Shown here: piece after piece, positions 53,097 through 63,890 of the stretch
Numbering within the stretch: position 1 is the stretch's first letter
How the letters are laid out: each line of letters opens with the position of its first letter
NCBI GenBank assembly: GCA_037178625.1
Contig: CM074132.1
Span: 1,426,001-1,490,000 of the forward strand
DNA length: 64,000 nucleotides
From: Skeletonema tropicum
Lineage: Eukaryota > Bacillariophyta > Thalassiosirophyceae > Thalassiosirales > Thalassiosiraceae
Direction: 5' to 3'
The notes under the pieces: model-generated
Databases searched by the model: none
The model's input: the letters and a program-made list of their open reading frames with translations, nothing else
What the model was told of the DNA's origin: nothing
Position numbers and translations under genes: made by a program

Positions 53097-54360
53097 ATTT
53101 TATACGGTCAATTTTGTTCGTGGTTTGGTTATGCCGGTCCGTAATGGTCACATATTTAAGATATTGATTTGCGTGCGAGGAATGTCATACGCAAGCCACT
53201 CATTATTATTTATGCACTCTTCTAATTGCATGTGGTGTTCCGTAGCATGATAGTCGATGAGTGGCTGCGCGGAAAAGTCACGGATGGCGACATGTTCTTC
53301 CTGCCAGCAGAGAAGCTGACACGTTGAAGTTAGGAGAGGAACAAGTGACGTCATATATTTGAGAATATGTAAAACGCGATCGGTATAAAGTACTGTCAAA
53401 CGCGATCGGTAAATTATTTCGTCAAAAAGCCAACTCGGTTTTTGCATGATCGATGATCGTGCAGAAAAAGAGAAAAAGATGCCACCACAATGGCCTACAA
53501 TGGCACCCCTAGTATGGCCGCCTATCTCAGTCCATGAGTATATTTCATAAGGTATCGATGGCCCATCCCTTAAACGACATTATGGCGATTTTTTCGCAGC
53601 AGTGTGGCGTTTCGGCTGCTGTAGGGGTGGAGATAATATCATTGCAATCCACTTCATTGAGATTTGAAATGAAAACAACCACCTTCCCTGCACCCATCGA
53701 AGATGATAAACATCTATAGGCACTACCCCTCCGCTACCCATCGCCGATGATAATATGAAGTGAGATTCTGGTTGCTCGGAATGACCATTAAAGCCCCCCC
53801 ACACCTCCAAAATACCAAGGACACAAGATGTGCACAAAATTGCATAAATAATTTGACACTCTAACACAACAATAAGCCTGTAGACGGCGGATCGAGCGGC
53901 TCTAAAGACCGCAACTCATCAACATTATTATATATAAGAAGTGTCGGCTATTTATTGTCCATAATATTGCAATAGGCTGGATAAAAATAGCAACATCATA
54001 GACAGAAATGACATTTATGTAGCATGTATTAGTCATTTATTTATGCGGTGTAGACAGTTGTAATAATAAAACCCTGCGGCTGAATAGTTGCAAAGGGTGT
54101 TGTCTGCGATATAGTTCACTGGATATTACTATTGGTAGGGTTTGTGCAACGTGGTGGCTATGAGAGTAGCGGCTATGATGTTAGATACTGACTGTCGAAC
54201 GAAAAAACATGCATGCATGCAGTTGTGCTCGGAAAGCGCGCTGCACTTTTTTGTTAGCTGCTATCAAAATCTTATGCATCTACGATGCAATTTTGCTTGG
54301 AACGGCTCTAAGTAAGTAAGTGAGTATGTACTATAAAACGTTTCTGTTATAAGAATGTTA
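53097..54360. other. HLE-7 5' half without a supported gene
   Basis: I see only short frames, none with a domain or splice logic. It may correspond to the promoter and 5' genes of HLE-5 in decayed form, but I find no clear similarity. Confidence 0.5.
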
Positions 54361-54594
54361 TTAAACAAGCATTGCAGAGCAACTTTATAGACGGATACAT
54401 TGCAAAAAAAAATCCAACACGAAATCCACAGAATAATTTTGTCATCATGACACATTTATGTTACAACAACAAGCATTGCAGAGCAAATTTATAGACGGGT
54501 ACATTGCACAAAAAAAAAACAGGCCCCGAGGGCCCGCGCCGCACTACACACCATACACAACATGCAGTCACAAATCGCCGCGCGCACCATTTCA
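54361..54594 (-). repeat. HLE-7 5' terminal and subterminal repeats
   Basis: Two copies of a repeat containing GCATTGCAGAGCAACTTTAT (54373-54392) and GCATTGCAGAGCAAATTTAT (54472-54491) match the TTGCTCTGCAATG subterminal repeats of the other HLEs. An imperfect palindrome (ATTTTGTCATCATGACACAT) lies near 54436. The GC-rich inverted repeat is at 54522-54534. Confidence 0.8.
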
Positions 54595-54701
54595 TAAAAA
54601 GACTTGTTGAAAACAAACGTACTTGATACGTGCGGTACACTTGGCCTTGAAGATATATTCCTAATGTGATGTTTAAGTTATATTGTACACGCCCCCCTGC
54701 T

Positions 54702-55370
54702 CTATGATTCTTCATTTCTATCGAAGTAGGGGGTTATTCTCCTAATGTTAATTCGTTCACTGATTGAACCCTTTTGTATCCTGACAGTTCCATTCGTGTA
54801 GACTTCCGTAACAGCATAAGGTCCTTTGTTCCGGTCGTCGGCTTTAGGAAGCCGCTCACCATTAATGTCCTTAATGATGAGACACTTACTACCAATTTTA
54901 TAATCATACGGTAGACGTCTCGAGTTTTCTCGGGCGTTGTCACTGTCCACTTGCATTTGTCGTCGACGGCCGATGTCAGCCCAGTCTGCCACATAAGGGA
55001 TGTCGAATAACATGTCCCTACCGAATATAGCAGCACCAGGTGACGACTTGAGCACTGTGTGATGGGTCGCTCGGATTGCCCACGCTGTGTTGGTGATCCA
55101 ATCGTCTATTTGAGCGTCAGTTACCTCATCGAGGTCATTGAGACCTGAGGTGCGCAACATGCTGTTGACGACACCGTGCACACGCTCTAGAATAGCGTTT
55201 GCTTGAGGGTTTCTGCTGGAGGTCGGCTTTCTACCAATAGTGTAAGTTTTGCATAACTCGGCGAGGTGAAGTTTGAATTCACCTCCATTATCACACGTCA
55301 CGTATCGTGGACGAGGATAACGACTCAACCAGCATTTGTTAAAGAGACGCGATATTAGTTTGCAATGTTT
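54702..55370 (-). pseudogene. GYP integrase, C-terminal half
   Basis: Reads RLFNKCWLSRYPRPRYVTCDNGGEF…NPQANAILERVHGVVNSMLR…, the second Asp and the Glu region of a gypsy-class DDE integrase core (DNGGEF; NPQANAILERVH). Next come TTVLKSSPGAAIFGRDMLFD-type sequence and a basic C-terminal domain ending at TAG 54702. The first catalytic Asp and zinc domain are missing: the sequence joins gag directly near 55370. Not functional as integrase. Confidence 0.85.
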
Positions 55371-56386
55371 CGTTTCGCTGTCCGCTTGGTTTTGGTTTCC
55401 TTGACCATTCTTGCGGTTTCCACGTTGGTTGTTGCGATTGGCTGGAATTCTTACCAGCACCACCACCTCCTCCTCCCCCCCCCTGGGGTTGAGAAGCTTT
55501 CTGCTCGGTGCGCACTTGATCGACAAGGGGCTGAAGTTCATTTGCCAAAAGTTTGACGTCAAAACGTACAGTGTTGTTTGCATTATGCGATTTGAACAGA
55601 GTCTGCACCTTTTTGGGCATGCAGTCGACCAGGATGTCACATAATTCCTTCTGGGTGAAAGGCTTGTTCCCCCATGGGACCTGATCGTTATTGATATACA
55701 TTGGATTATCCTTTGTGCTCGGCAACAAGGGAATGTTACGATTAATATCTTCCAGGAAGCCCACAAAGTCCTTCACTGGGATTTCGCCGTTGGGAGGAAA
55801 AAGAGCATGATTAGTCATCTTTTTCTTTTGGATTTCGGCACGGCCGTAACCCCCCTGATGCACAGCATGGCTGCGAATGGCGTTCATGATGCCCTCAAAG
55901 GAAAGTCCCCGAGGAGCGTCAATCTCATATGTTACTTCTTGCATTTCGTAGCGGAACTTGACGTCTGGATCGTTGAAGGTGACGTCGTCGACCCTGTCAT
56001 CATACATCTCGATGCGACCTACTGGTTCGTCTTTGGTATTGTCCCACTGGAAAGCTACCTTTTTCAATTTGTATGATGTAATTTCATGCGTTGTAGGTTT
56101 AAGTAGGGTAGTTTCCACCATGTCGGTGAAGGTTCCATGGAGATCCCCGATGAAGTTGATGTACATTGTGCGCATCTTTTCTACCCTGTCAAGAATACTG
56201 TCCTTGGTGCTTTCTAGCGCCTCGGATTGTTGTTTGACTTCTTTTTTTGTTTTCTTGATGTCCTCTTCGGAACCACCAAACCTTTTGAGATTTTCGAGCT
56301 TGGCTCTTTGTTTGTTGTAGTGTTGTTGATGCGCGTCCCTGACGCTGACCAAATCTTCAAGCTGCGCAATGAGCTTGGTATCATAA
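55339..56386 (-). CDS. GYP Gag, C-terminal part
   Basis: Continues in frame from 61042 across HLE-6. It is charged and helical (KQRAKLENLKRFGGSEEDIKKT…), followed by capsid-like sequence and a Gly-run linker (about eight Gly) with a basic Arg/Lys/Pro tail. The tail is cut near 55370 by the deletion that brings integrase next to it, so the last few residues come from integrase DNA in another frame. Confidence 0.8.
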
Positions 56387-56906
56387 TCGGCCCTCGGGGC
56401 CCCCGTTCATGGAGTGCAGAGCAGCGTAATAGGGGGCCGCAGGTGCCCTTCTATTACAGGTGGGAAAATTCATTATTTTTCACCCCCATTATTCTACAGA
56501 GTTATAGGTAGGAATCAGTACATGTGTTTTTTAGTGAGAAGGTTTACTTTAGGGACACGTAGAGTCCTCGGTAGAGACTACCGGCGTAGGATCTGTATGT
56601 GTTCCTATGTAGAAAGCAAGAAGTACCTGTTGAAAGCGAGAAATTGACTGTACTAGATGCGCTTTTTGAGCATCTAAATCGGTCTGTACGAGAAAGAAAT
56701 ACAGGTTTTACACGGGCGTTAGTCGATTTAGTTTTTGTCTTTCTTCGTCACGAGAAAATGTCTTTTTGTAAAACTGTGCTTGATATATCGAATCGTGCGC
56801 TTGCAGATGTTTTACTGATCACCAGATGCAGACGCTTAATTGAGTTGTTGTATTCTTTGTGTTGAGAAAGTGTCTGTTTTGTAAAACTGTGCAGTGATCA
56901 ATTTTA

Positions 56907-57524
56907 CTAATCACCAGATGAAGATCCTGCGAAGTAATCACTTGGGATTTCATGATCCTTCTTCGCTTCTTTCCACTTCTTGTTCGGGTTGGTTATGATG
57001 TTGGTAATCCTGGTTGTCAGGTCTGTCCTGTCTTTGATGAAATTGCCCTTGATTGCTGCTGCGTACGATGTTTCTGTGATTTCTTCCAACTTTCTCTTGC
57101 TATACCTTGTCTTCGACTCTTCTGCCTTCCCCTCCAAGTATTTCACCCAATTTGCTCGCTTCTTGTACGATTCGCAGAACTGGCCATTTTGCTTTCTCTT
57201 GCAATTTTTTAATCGGTTCGTTGAAATGTTGCTTCCGGTCCAGTATATGGCACTGTCCGACGGGTATGCTTGATCTTTGGAGCCAAGTGTTTTGCCTCTG
57301 CTGGTAGCCACGTCCACGTACATTGTTCCAAGAAACTTGCTAATCTCCCACAACTCATCTGCTGGATCTATTATCATGCGGTTCCAGCGGTCTCCTTTGT
57401 CGAATCCAGCTTCGAGTCCTTGACAGCGGTGGATGGTGATGGCGTAGGCAATTTGCAATGGCATGAATAATGCGGTGCAGCATCCTCTGTTGCAAATCTG
57501 CTCGTAGGGTGGGATTGGCACGTG
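56907..57524 (-). pseudogene. HLE-6 helicase exon 5 with a 6-bp insertion in motif VI
   Basis: Open to the usual stop. A GTCCAC duplication at about 57313 turns YVATSRGK into YVDVATSRGK, which inserts two residues into helicase motif VI and probably harms ATP hydrolysis. The stop overlaps the palindrome (56881-56907). Confidence 0.85.
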
Positions 57525-57638
57525 CTGTGCGCAATAAGTTGGGGTAGGATGCATTTGTATCAGTATGAAATGAGTTAGTAGTGTTTTCGCAGAGAGTGGC
57601 AATTGTCTTGTGTCTTTCGTGTGTCAACTTTTACTCAC

Positions 57639-58562
57639 CGTTGGGTTGTTCTTGTCCCATGGGTCCTCGCCTGGTGGTGGTTTGTATGTAGGGAAATCCA
57701 CAACAATGTACTTCGGTAGGCTAACCTCACCTTTACCGTTTGGTCCAACGGAGCGATCCTTATCGTAAACGATCTCGACTACTACCCCAATAGCTGAGAC
57801 GTACAATCCTGAGTTGGGATCGATGTTGGCTGACTCCAAGCAAACATGTGCACCTACGCACACATCAAAGGTGTAGAATAGCCTCCTGCCGTAAAAGTGC
57901 GACTGGTATGCTGTGTTATTGCCCGCCATCCTGCTGCTGAATTGACACCTGAGCCTAGCTATTGGTACTTTCAGTCGTTCGTGTGTTTTGATCAGCATGT
58001 CTACATTTTTCTGGGACATATCGTCCCGTTTCGCGTATACCCACAACGTCTTTGGGTCATTTTCTACCTCTTCCCTCAGTTTTGGATGATATTTTCCGAG
58101 TTCGTCTATGTGTAGTTTGATCAGGCGCTTTGCATCCTCATCAGTCTGGTTCCCCACTCTCATCCTGTTCATGAGATCGCTATCCTCCTTGTCTTTTGCT
58201 CTAAAATTCTTCGTCAACATGAAGACCACATCCGTCATCATCTCAGTCAAGATTTTGCTACCCTCGTAATCGCATATTTGATTGTTTTTACTCTTTCCTG
58301 TCATTGTTTTTGGCCTATCGTTGTTGTGGTATTCGTGGTAGCCGTTTATTGCTCCCCCCTTGTTGGACGGTGGCAGCTGGTAGTCGTCACCGAAGAACAA
58401 CACAACCGGGACACCGCCCCACCTCTCCCGTTTATTGTGCCCATTAAATGCGCAATCTCTCACATGCTCCTCTGCACCGAATGTTACGTGTGAGCCCAAC
58501 ATGCTTCTTTCATCGACCATCAGTACGAGCAGCTCTTTCAGTTTATTGCACATTTCTTCAAA
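57639..58562 (-). pseudogene. HLE-6 helicase exon 4, truncated
   Basis: It begins at the Walker B region (CNKLKELLVLMVDERSML) and keeps GDDYQLPP and LTKNFRAKDKED. Walker A and everything back to the MBD segment are deleted. The joint is CAAGAGTTTGAAGAAATG and the frame from exon 3 does not continue. Confidence 0.85.
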
Positions 58563-58700
58563 CTCTTGAAAACTTTGTTGTCAGGGGAGAGGTAATGGTG
58601 GTAAATAGTTCCGCGGGATTTGCCGCCCTTACGCTTGATACTCTTCCTTTTCCATCCATCCGAGAGATCTGAATGGGTGTAATCAACCCACTCATTCTCG
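58563..58700 (-). pseudogene. HLE-6 exon 3 start: MBD-like segment
   Basis: Holds the codons for the MBD-like GWKRKS…/…LSPDNKVFK segment and then stops at the deletion joint. Exon 2 is at 58825-58989 and exon 1 at 59117-59601, all with intact splice sites. The transcript could still give a roughly 265-aa protein with the N-terminal domain, linker and MBD-like part. Confidence 0.75.
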
Positions 58701-58824
58701 CTATGTAGAAGGCAGTTGCATTTGTTTATTAGGTAAAATTGTTCAGTGATCGATTATACTAAAATGATTCAATAAGCAAGCGATACTTAGTGCGGCAGTG
58801 CACATGCACACAAAATAAACTCAC

Positions 58825-58989
58825 ATGATAGTTGAATCAGGAGAGGCCTTCTCTCCGACAGGTACCGGTTTAGACTTTTTCGTGACAGCACCTTTCTCGG
58901 ACAAATCCGGTTCATCATCATCTTGAACAGGTTGATCACGGGAGCCCGAATGAGTTTTGTCTTCAAGTACAAGTTTCCCGTTCTCATCA
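58825..58989 (-). CDS. HLE-6 Rep/helicase exon 2
   Basis: Charged linker exon, 165 bp, acceptor CACACCAG and donor GTGAGT, in phase with exons 1 and 3. Confidence 0.75.
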
Positions 58990-59116
58990 CTGGTGTGAAG
59001 TTGAAGGTTGAAAAAAAAACTTGTAAGTAAAAAGGAAAGACAGAATTTGTAAAACGGTACAATGAACAAAAATACCAAAATCATTGAACCACACGAAGGT
59101 TAACCTTCTCTCTTAC

Positions 59117-59601
59117 CAAAAATGCTCACAATTTGAAGTGTACGGCGCTTGGCTTGTACCTCCTTTCTGAGCAATAGCGGCAAACATTAAGAAGTTGACC
59201 GCTGCAGACACCAGATCATCTTTGTCAGTAGAATCAGTCTTACCAACTGGGACATTCGGGTAATGTTCAGACAGTTCATTCAGGATGTACTTGATTGACC
59301 CGACTTCAAAGACGGAAAGAGCAGAAAAGAGCAGTTGTTCCTTCTCCAACTTGGCAACGTCAAACCCATCGCCTAATGCAACAGACGCTAGCAGCAAGAA
59401 GATACGATCGTCGGTACGCACCAAACGCCAATTGATGTCTGTTACGCTCAATGCAATGACAGGAGCCGACGGTTTAGCGGCAGTCTTGACCCCTGACGAA
59501 GTAAGACGTGCATCGACATTGCTCCGATTCCGCACGGCACGGAAGCCCTTACCATTACTACCAACGGTGGATATAACTGGATTTGTGTTGCCAAACTTCA
59601 T
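59117..59601 (-). CDS. HLE-6 Rep/helicase exon 1
   Basis: Same as exon 1 of HLE-1 and HLE-5 with few changes. Starts ATG 59601 and ends at a GTAAGA donor. N-terminal domain of unknown function. Confidence 0.75.
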
Positions 59602-60455
59602 TATTTATTCGGACAATGTAGAAATGTGATGATGTAAATGATGCAATGCATAATTTATGAGAGCTGTTGAACGGCTCGACAACGTACAAACTGCCTACAT
59701 AACCGCCGCCAACGCACCAGCGCAATAATCAGCAGAGAACAATGCAATCAATAACCAACCACGTCATGAAGTAAACGAGTTCCTTCGTAAGCTACGTCGG
59801 CAACACAAGATCTTGTGGTTCAACACATCGACAACACGTCGACAAAAAGATTCAGCTCAACACAAGACGTCGACGTGGAGTTAAGAACTGACGTATTGAT
59901 CAGTACGTGGCCAAAGATCGGCAGTTATTCAAATGCAAACACGTCGGCAACCAACGTCGGCGTCTATTTAGACTTGCGTCAATAGACGACTCGGCAGATA
60001 ATGTAATTGAGCCAATGTCGACCTGAGTACTTGCTGCATGAACTTAAATACTTTTTTGTTCATTGGATTTTGCCAACACCTGACTTCTGGTACTTTGTGA
60101 CGTAAGACGATTGGAATCAAGTGTACTAATTCCTTAAGTAACGAAGTTTACCACGTCACTCAGAGAAAAAATTAAGAAAATAGAGGGTGACGGGGATGCA
60201 CACCGGAAAGAACGAAGAAGCTCATCGACAATCTGACTTAATTAGCCTGGAAAAGTCCTTTTTAGCACAAATCAAGCGATTTTTGATCTAAATCATAAGA
60301 TATAGCATCTAAATGACAATCAAAATGGGCATTTCAGCGGGGATAGGAGGGGGGAAAATCCCAACACTTCAAGTTGAAGTTCCGGAAGTAATTCAGAGCA
60401 AAGCACCGCACCCAACGAATCCGGCCGCACAGATCTCGCACAGATCTCGCATACA
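59602..60455 (-). promoter_or_regulatory. HLE-6 copy of the divergent promoter region
   Basis: Collinear with 35971-36836 of HLE-5, including the CGTCGAC/CACGT-rich stretch and the GTGACGTAAGACG block. Gene X itself is deleted just past this point. Confidence 0.5.
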
Positions 60456-61041
60456 GAGGTGAACTATAACATGCCGGCACCAACAATAAAAAACTCGCAC
60501 TGAAACGATAGAATCGAGTGGATGAGTTGAAAGTGAAAGAGATGCACAACAGTGAACACTAAGCGCAACTAAACAGCTGATCCGACAACAAACAGTTGAG
60601 ACGACGAATGACTGCCGGACAATGTACTAATTGGTATAAGTGTGCACAGCACAATTATATATAATTTGATCAGGCGCACTGCAATCTTCTCTCACATCCC
60701 TACACAAATACTAGTGCCGATGGACAGATAGATGATTTTCACAATTCTAACACAATTAAAGACAACGTCATTGCAGAGCAACTTTATAGCCGTATTCTAT
60801 TGTAAAGAGACTAATTGGTAAAATTGTGCACAGCACAATTATACCAATTAAGGCCAACGTCATTGCAGAGCAACTTTATAGCCGAATTCCGTTGTATAAA
60901 GACTACTGACAAGCCACACAGCAAATGGCCAACAGCAAGATGACGACACAATACTTTACAGGCCCCGAGGGCCCGCGCTGAACCCGCCACATACACCGCT
61001 GCACGCCACCACTATCGCACCATTCTGCGCGCCCCTGTTTA

Positions 61042-61364
61042 TAGAAAGTCTTGTAGGCGTTGATGCATTCTGCTTGCTTTTGGATGAAGTCGTCGTAGGC
61101 TCTGCTGACGAGCGAGCTGACTTGTTTTTTTACACCTCCTATTTTGATTTCGAACCGGTTGCCGGCAGTCGATGGGCGAGCTTTCTTTGGGTCCCTGGAG
61201 AAACTGAACGTTACACGTTCTTCGTTCAGGAACCAGCCGCGTTCAACTTTAAGTTTTGGATTTGCAGTCTTGTGCTGATTGATTTGAGAGTACGTGTTCG
61301 CCGTGAACCGATCTCCTACCATCCAATTATTGCTGTCGTTGACTACTCTGAGTAATCTCGACAT
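61042..61364 (-). CDS. GYP Gag, N-terminal part
   Basis: ATG 61364 to the HLE-6 insertion. Reads SRLLRVVNDSNNWMVGDRF…, with Lys/Arg-rich stretches and no known motif. It starts 80 bp after the 5' LTR. Beyond the insertion point the frame runs 45 codons into HLE-6, giving the shared YKQGRAEWCD… tail. Confidence 0.8.
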
Positions 61365-61444
61365 CGTCTTCGCTTTATTTTAGAGGAATCTGCTACTTTC
61401 ACTGCCTGTTCCTTGGGAACAGGACCGAGTAATAATATTATTAG
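61365..61444 (-). other. GYP leader with two perfect palindromes
   Basis: On the minus strand, TAATAATATTATTA follows the 5' LTR after one or two bases, and CCTGTTCC-CAA-GGAACAGG lies about 8 bp further. No typical tRNA-primed TGG site is seen here. The hairpins may act in packaging or self-priming, which is inference. Confidence 0.7.
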
Positions 61445-61740
61445 TGTCAGCGGCGGTAGCTGATACGGTGAGTTGAATGAATAATTTGGTGTTATGAAAA
61501 TTATGCTAGTCTGCGTTAAGAGTGATCGATGCAGCTTCCGGAAGAAGATGGCTGAAGGAAGACACGTCATCGATTGATAAGGGTGACGTAATGAGATCCT
61601 GTGGCTCTCATACGTTATCTGTTACTTAACGTGGAAGGAAGGACAGACAATGACTTAGCGAGCCATTGGCGAGCTGGACCGTGTGCTAGGCTACAGGAAA
61701 CGGGATTGGTATCTGGCTAATGTAGCCAGTGCCTATGACA
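61445..61740 (-). repeat. GYP 5' LTR
   Basis: 296 bp, pair of 43965-44260. A frame crossing it into the host exon (from 61659) is fortuitous. Confidence 0.94.
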
Positions 61741-61745
61741 AGAAC

Positions 61746-62783
61746 AACTTTTTTGAGGATGTTGATGTACGCCTGCCATTTATGCTCACAACTGGAAACG
61801 ATGTCGTTGTTGAGGCCGGAGCGAAGCTTGAAACGCTTGTGATAATGAAAAACGGGGACATTGCTGTGGATGAAATAGTTTTGGGAGATAACACGGTGAT
61901 TGGGCCAAATACTCACATTGGACTAGGAGCCAAGATTGGATCTTCTTGTTGGATCAAAAGTCTTTCCCTAGTCCAGCAAGGGCATCAGGTTGCAGATTCA
62001 ACCGTGGTTATGGGGCATGATATAATCAAAACCGAGCTAGAACAAGCGGAGGGCGTTGGTGAATCGGTGGAGAACCAGACACTTGTGTCGTTTGGCTGGC
62101 ACTTACTATTTCTACTGATTAGTTTCATTCCTGCAGTCATGAATATTCTCCTCGTGATTCTGATATCATTCTTGGCTTCTTCCAATGCCAAAGTGTTTTT
62201 GATCATGATGATACTATACCCTGTCTGGATGAGCATCGGCGAAGTCTATATTGCGGTGTTTGTGCGCCTATTAAGATATTTACTGATAGGGAAAAGAGCG
62301 CAATCTGGATGGGAGAGAGTGTATTCAACGTCATTCTTACGGCGCAATACGGCAATGAGCCTGTATCACTCAGCTATCCGGAATTCCGAGGGCACAAGTT
62401 TATCATACCTAATTGCGAGATTTGCTTTTGGAGCTGTGATTGACACCAAGAACTGTTTTTCACCTCTACCCCAAGAGCCAGATCTCACTAGAATCGGTCG
62501 ATGTACATTTGGTGCCAATGGGGTTCAATTGCGAAATACATCATTTCGTTGTGGGGGGATCGTTCGCTATGGAAATGTGAACATTGGGGACCACTCAATG
62601 ATCCTTGACAGAGCAGTGATTTCTCCAGACACATCAATCGAAAAGGAAGTGATGGTGGGACCTATGACTTCGGTTAACGAGGATACCACTCATGATGAAA
62701 GCACTTTATTGCTGGGCACTCCCGCTCTTACCCTTAGTCGCAAGGTGTCAGATGTACAAATGGAGATAACAAATGAACCAACG
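61746..62783 (+). CDS. Hexapeptide-repeat membrane protein, middle exon
   Basis: Joins 43964 in phase (…SLGKN then NFFEDVDVRLP…). Left-handed beta-helix hexapeptides are visible (VVVEAGAKLE…IVLGDNTVIGPNTHIGLGAKIG). Three or more hydrophobic segments follow (LLFLLISFIPAVMNILLVIL; IMMILYPVWMSIGEVYIAVF), then a second beta-helix block (VNIGDHSMILDRAVISPDTS…). This alternation of helices and hexapeptide blocks matches the terminal domain of Pls/PosA/Gls-type NRPS proteins. The donor is ACG|GTAAGA at 62784. Confidence 0.8.
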
Positions 62784-62880
62784 GTAAGAGCCTGTTTCTT
62801 TTTGAGTGCATGGACGGTTGAAATCGAATATCTCACTCTCACAATTCACCATTTGTTCTTCTCTTTCTCCGCATTTATAG

Positions 62881-63654
62881 ACGCATTTGCTTTTGCATCA
62901 GTTCTTGGTGATGTATTTCAAGATTTTAGTGCCCGTCCTAATTTCGATTTCGACTGCTCTTTATACAAATGGTGTCATTTTCGTAATCAGCAAAGAAATG
63001 AGCACGAGTATTGCGGTTGGAATCAGCTTTGGCGTATTTCCTATTTCTATCGTTGCGTTAGTAGTTGTCTTATTGTCCATGTGCCTTCTCTTCAAATGGA
63101 TCGTCATCGGAGACTTCCATAAGCTCAAGTCAAAGGGTTTGCTAGATTGTGATAGTGTGCATGTGCTTAAATGGACCATATTGAATTCATTAGTCCACGG
63201 AGCTTGTCAATTCCCGTTGATGCTGTTGGAAGAATTCTGGTTCACAGCAACGTTTTGGAAGCTGATGGGAGCGAAGATTGGGAAGAATACATTGATTGAT
63301 CCAAATGTACTAATTTTCGAGGCTGATTTATTAGAGATCGGCGACAATTGCAGGATCGAAGAGGAGACAACCTTGCTGTGCCACAAGTTCAATGATGGTG
63401 GACTGAAACTGGGTAATATTGTCATTCCCTCTTCGTGCTCACTTCATGCAAGATCTGTAATTTTCCCTGATGGCAAGATCTCAGATGTTGGCACAACAGT
63501 ACATGCATTGACTCCTGTTAACCCTGGTGAAACTCTCACGGCAGGGCATTGGAAAGGAAGTCCTGCCGAGAGGGTTGAAGTTTGCTATAATGCAGGGATG
63601 ACCATGTCTTCATCTACAAGAAGAGCGACGATTCCAGCGGATGACAATGTGTAA
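62881..63654 (+). CDS. Hexapeptide-repeat membrane protein, last exon
   Basis: The 97-bp intron ends TTTATAG, and the exon continues in phase (PT then HLLLHQFLVMYFKILVPV). It has further transmembrane segments and the final block FWKLMGAKIGKNTLIDPNVL…LEIGDNCRIEEETTLLCHKF, a hallmark of the family. Its HKF-x-D motif lies where family members have a conserved H-x-F-x-D. It ends at TAA 63652. The gene is split by GYP, so the whole protein cannot be made from this allele unless GYP is spliced out. Confidence 0.82.
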   Translation, partial: THLLLHQFLVMYFKILVPVLISISTALYTNGVIFVISKEMSTSIAVGISFGVFPISIVALVVVLLSMCLLFKWIVIGDFHKLKSKGLLDCDSVHVLKWTILNSLVHGACQFPLMLLEEFWFTATFWKLMGAKIGKNTLIDPNVLIFEADLLEIGDNCRIEEETTLLCHKFNDGGLKLGNIVIPSSCSLHARSVIFPDGKISDVGTTVHALTPVNPGETLTAGHWKGSPAERVEVCYNAGMTMSSSTRRATIPADDNV

Positions 63655-63890
63655 TGAGTCGAAGTCGAAGAGTTTGAATGACGGAATAACGTCCACGAAA
63701 CGTTGAGCCAAGTAATGCATGGAGCGGAGACAACTAATGTTAGAGTAAATGCATAATCATAATCGTTAAAGTATTCTTGATAATAGTATAGGTTTCTTTC
63801 ACATGGCAACGATATAGTTGTGATCCCAAATCGTCAGCAAGAATCAAGCCAATCCTCAATCGAATTGCATTTCGGAGGCAACTCAATTTC
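63655..63890. other. Downstream of the host gene, nothing recognised
   Basis: A/T-rich 3' flank. Short frames only, none supported. Confidence 0.5.

Larger units (their letters stand above)
44373..54594 (-). mobile_element. HLE-7: 10.2-kb element of a divergent subfamily
   Basis: On the minus strand it starts near TGAAATGGTGCGCGCGGCG at 54594 and ends GAGGGCCGA at 44373, inserted in the GYP 3' UTR. It shares with HLE-1 to HLE-6 the 13-bp GGCCCTCGGGGCC element (54522-54534 and 44375-44387), subterminal GCATTGCAGAGCAACTTTAT repeats, and conserved 3' tail blocks. Most of its sequence is otherwise diverged. It carries an N-terminal exon homologue, an embedded DDE-like gene and three tandem copies of the helicase 3' end. 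It has its own palindrome type. Confidence 0.88.
56387..61041 (-). mobile_element. HLE-6: 4.7-kb deletion derivative of HLE-5
   Basis: On the minus strand it runs from TAAACAGGGGCGCGC (61041) to GAGGGCCGA (56387), inserted in GYP gag at TTCTA^TTATG. Removing it restores …AYKTFYYDTKLI…. The structure equals HLE-5 with two deletions. One goes from within the 133-aa gene to just before the gene X start (joint near 60455). The other goes from the MBD region into exon 4 (joint near 58562). Confidence 0.94.
43965..61740 (-). mobile_element. GYP: non-autonomous gypsy-like LTR element carrying HLE-6 and HLE-7
   Basis: LTRs of 296 bp (43965-44260 and 61445-61740) start TGTCA and end TGACA and differ at one base. 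The duplication AGAAC lies at 43960-43964 and 61741-61745. Without HLE-6 and HLE-7 the element is 2.9 kb: LTR, short leader, gag, integrase C-terminal half, 3' UTR with CACTTGGGGGCGAG as purine tract, LTR. Protease, RT and RNase H are deleted. It sits antisense in the hexapeptide-repeat gene. Confidence 0.95.
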
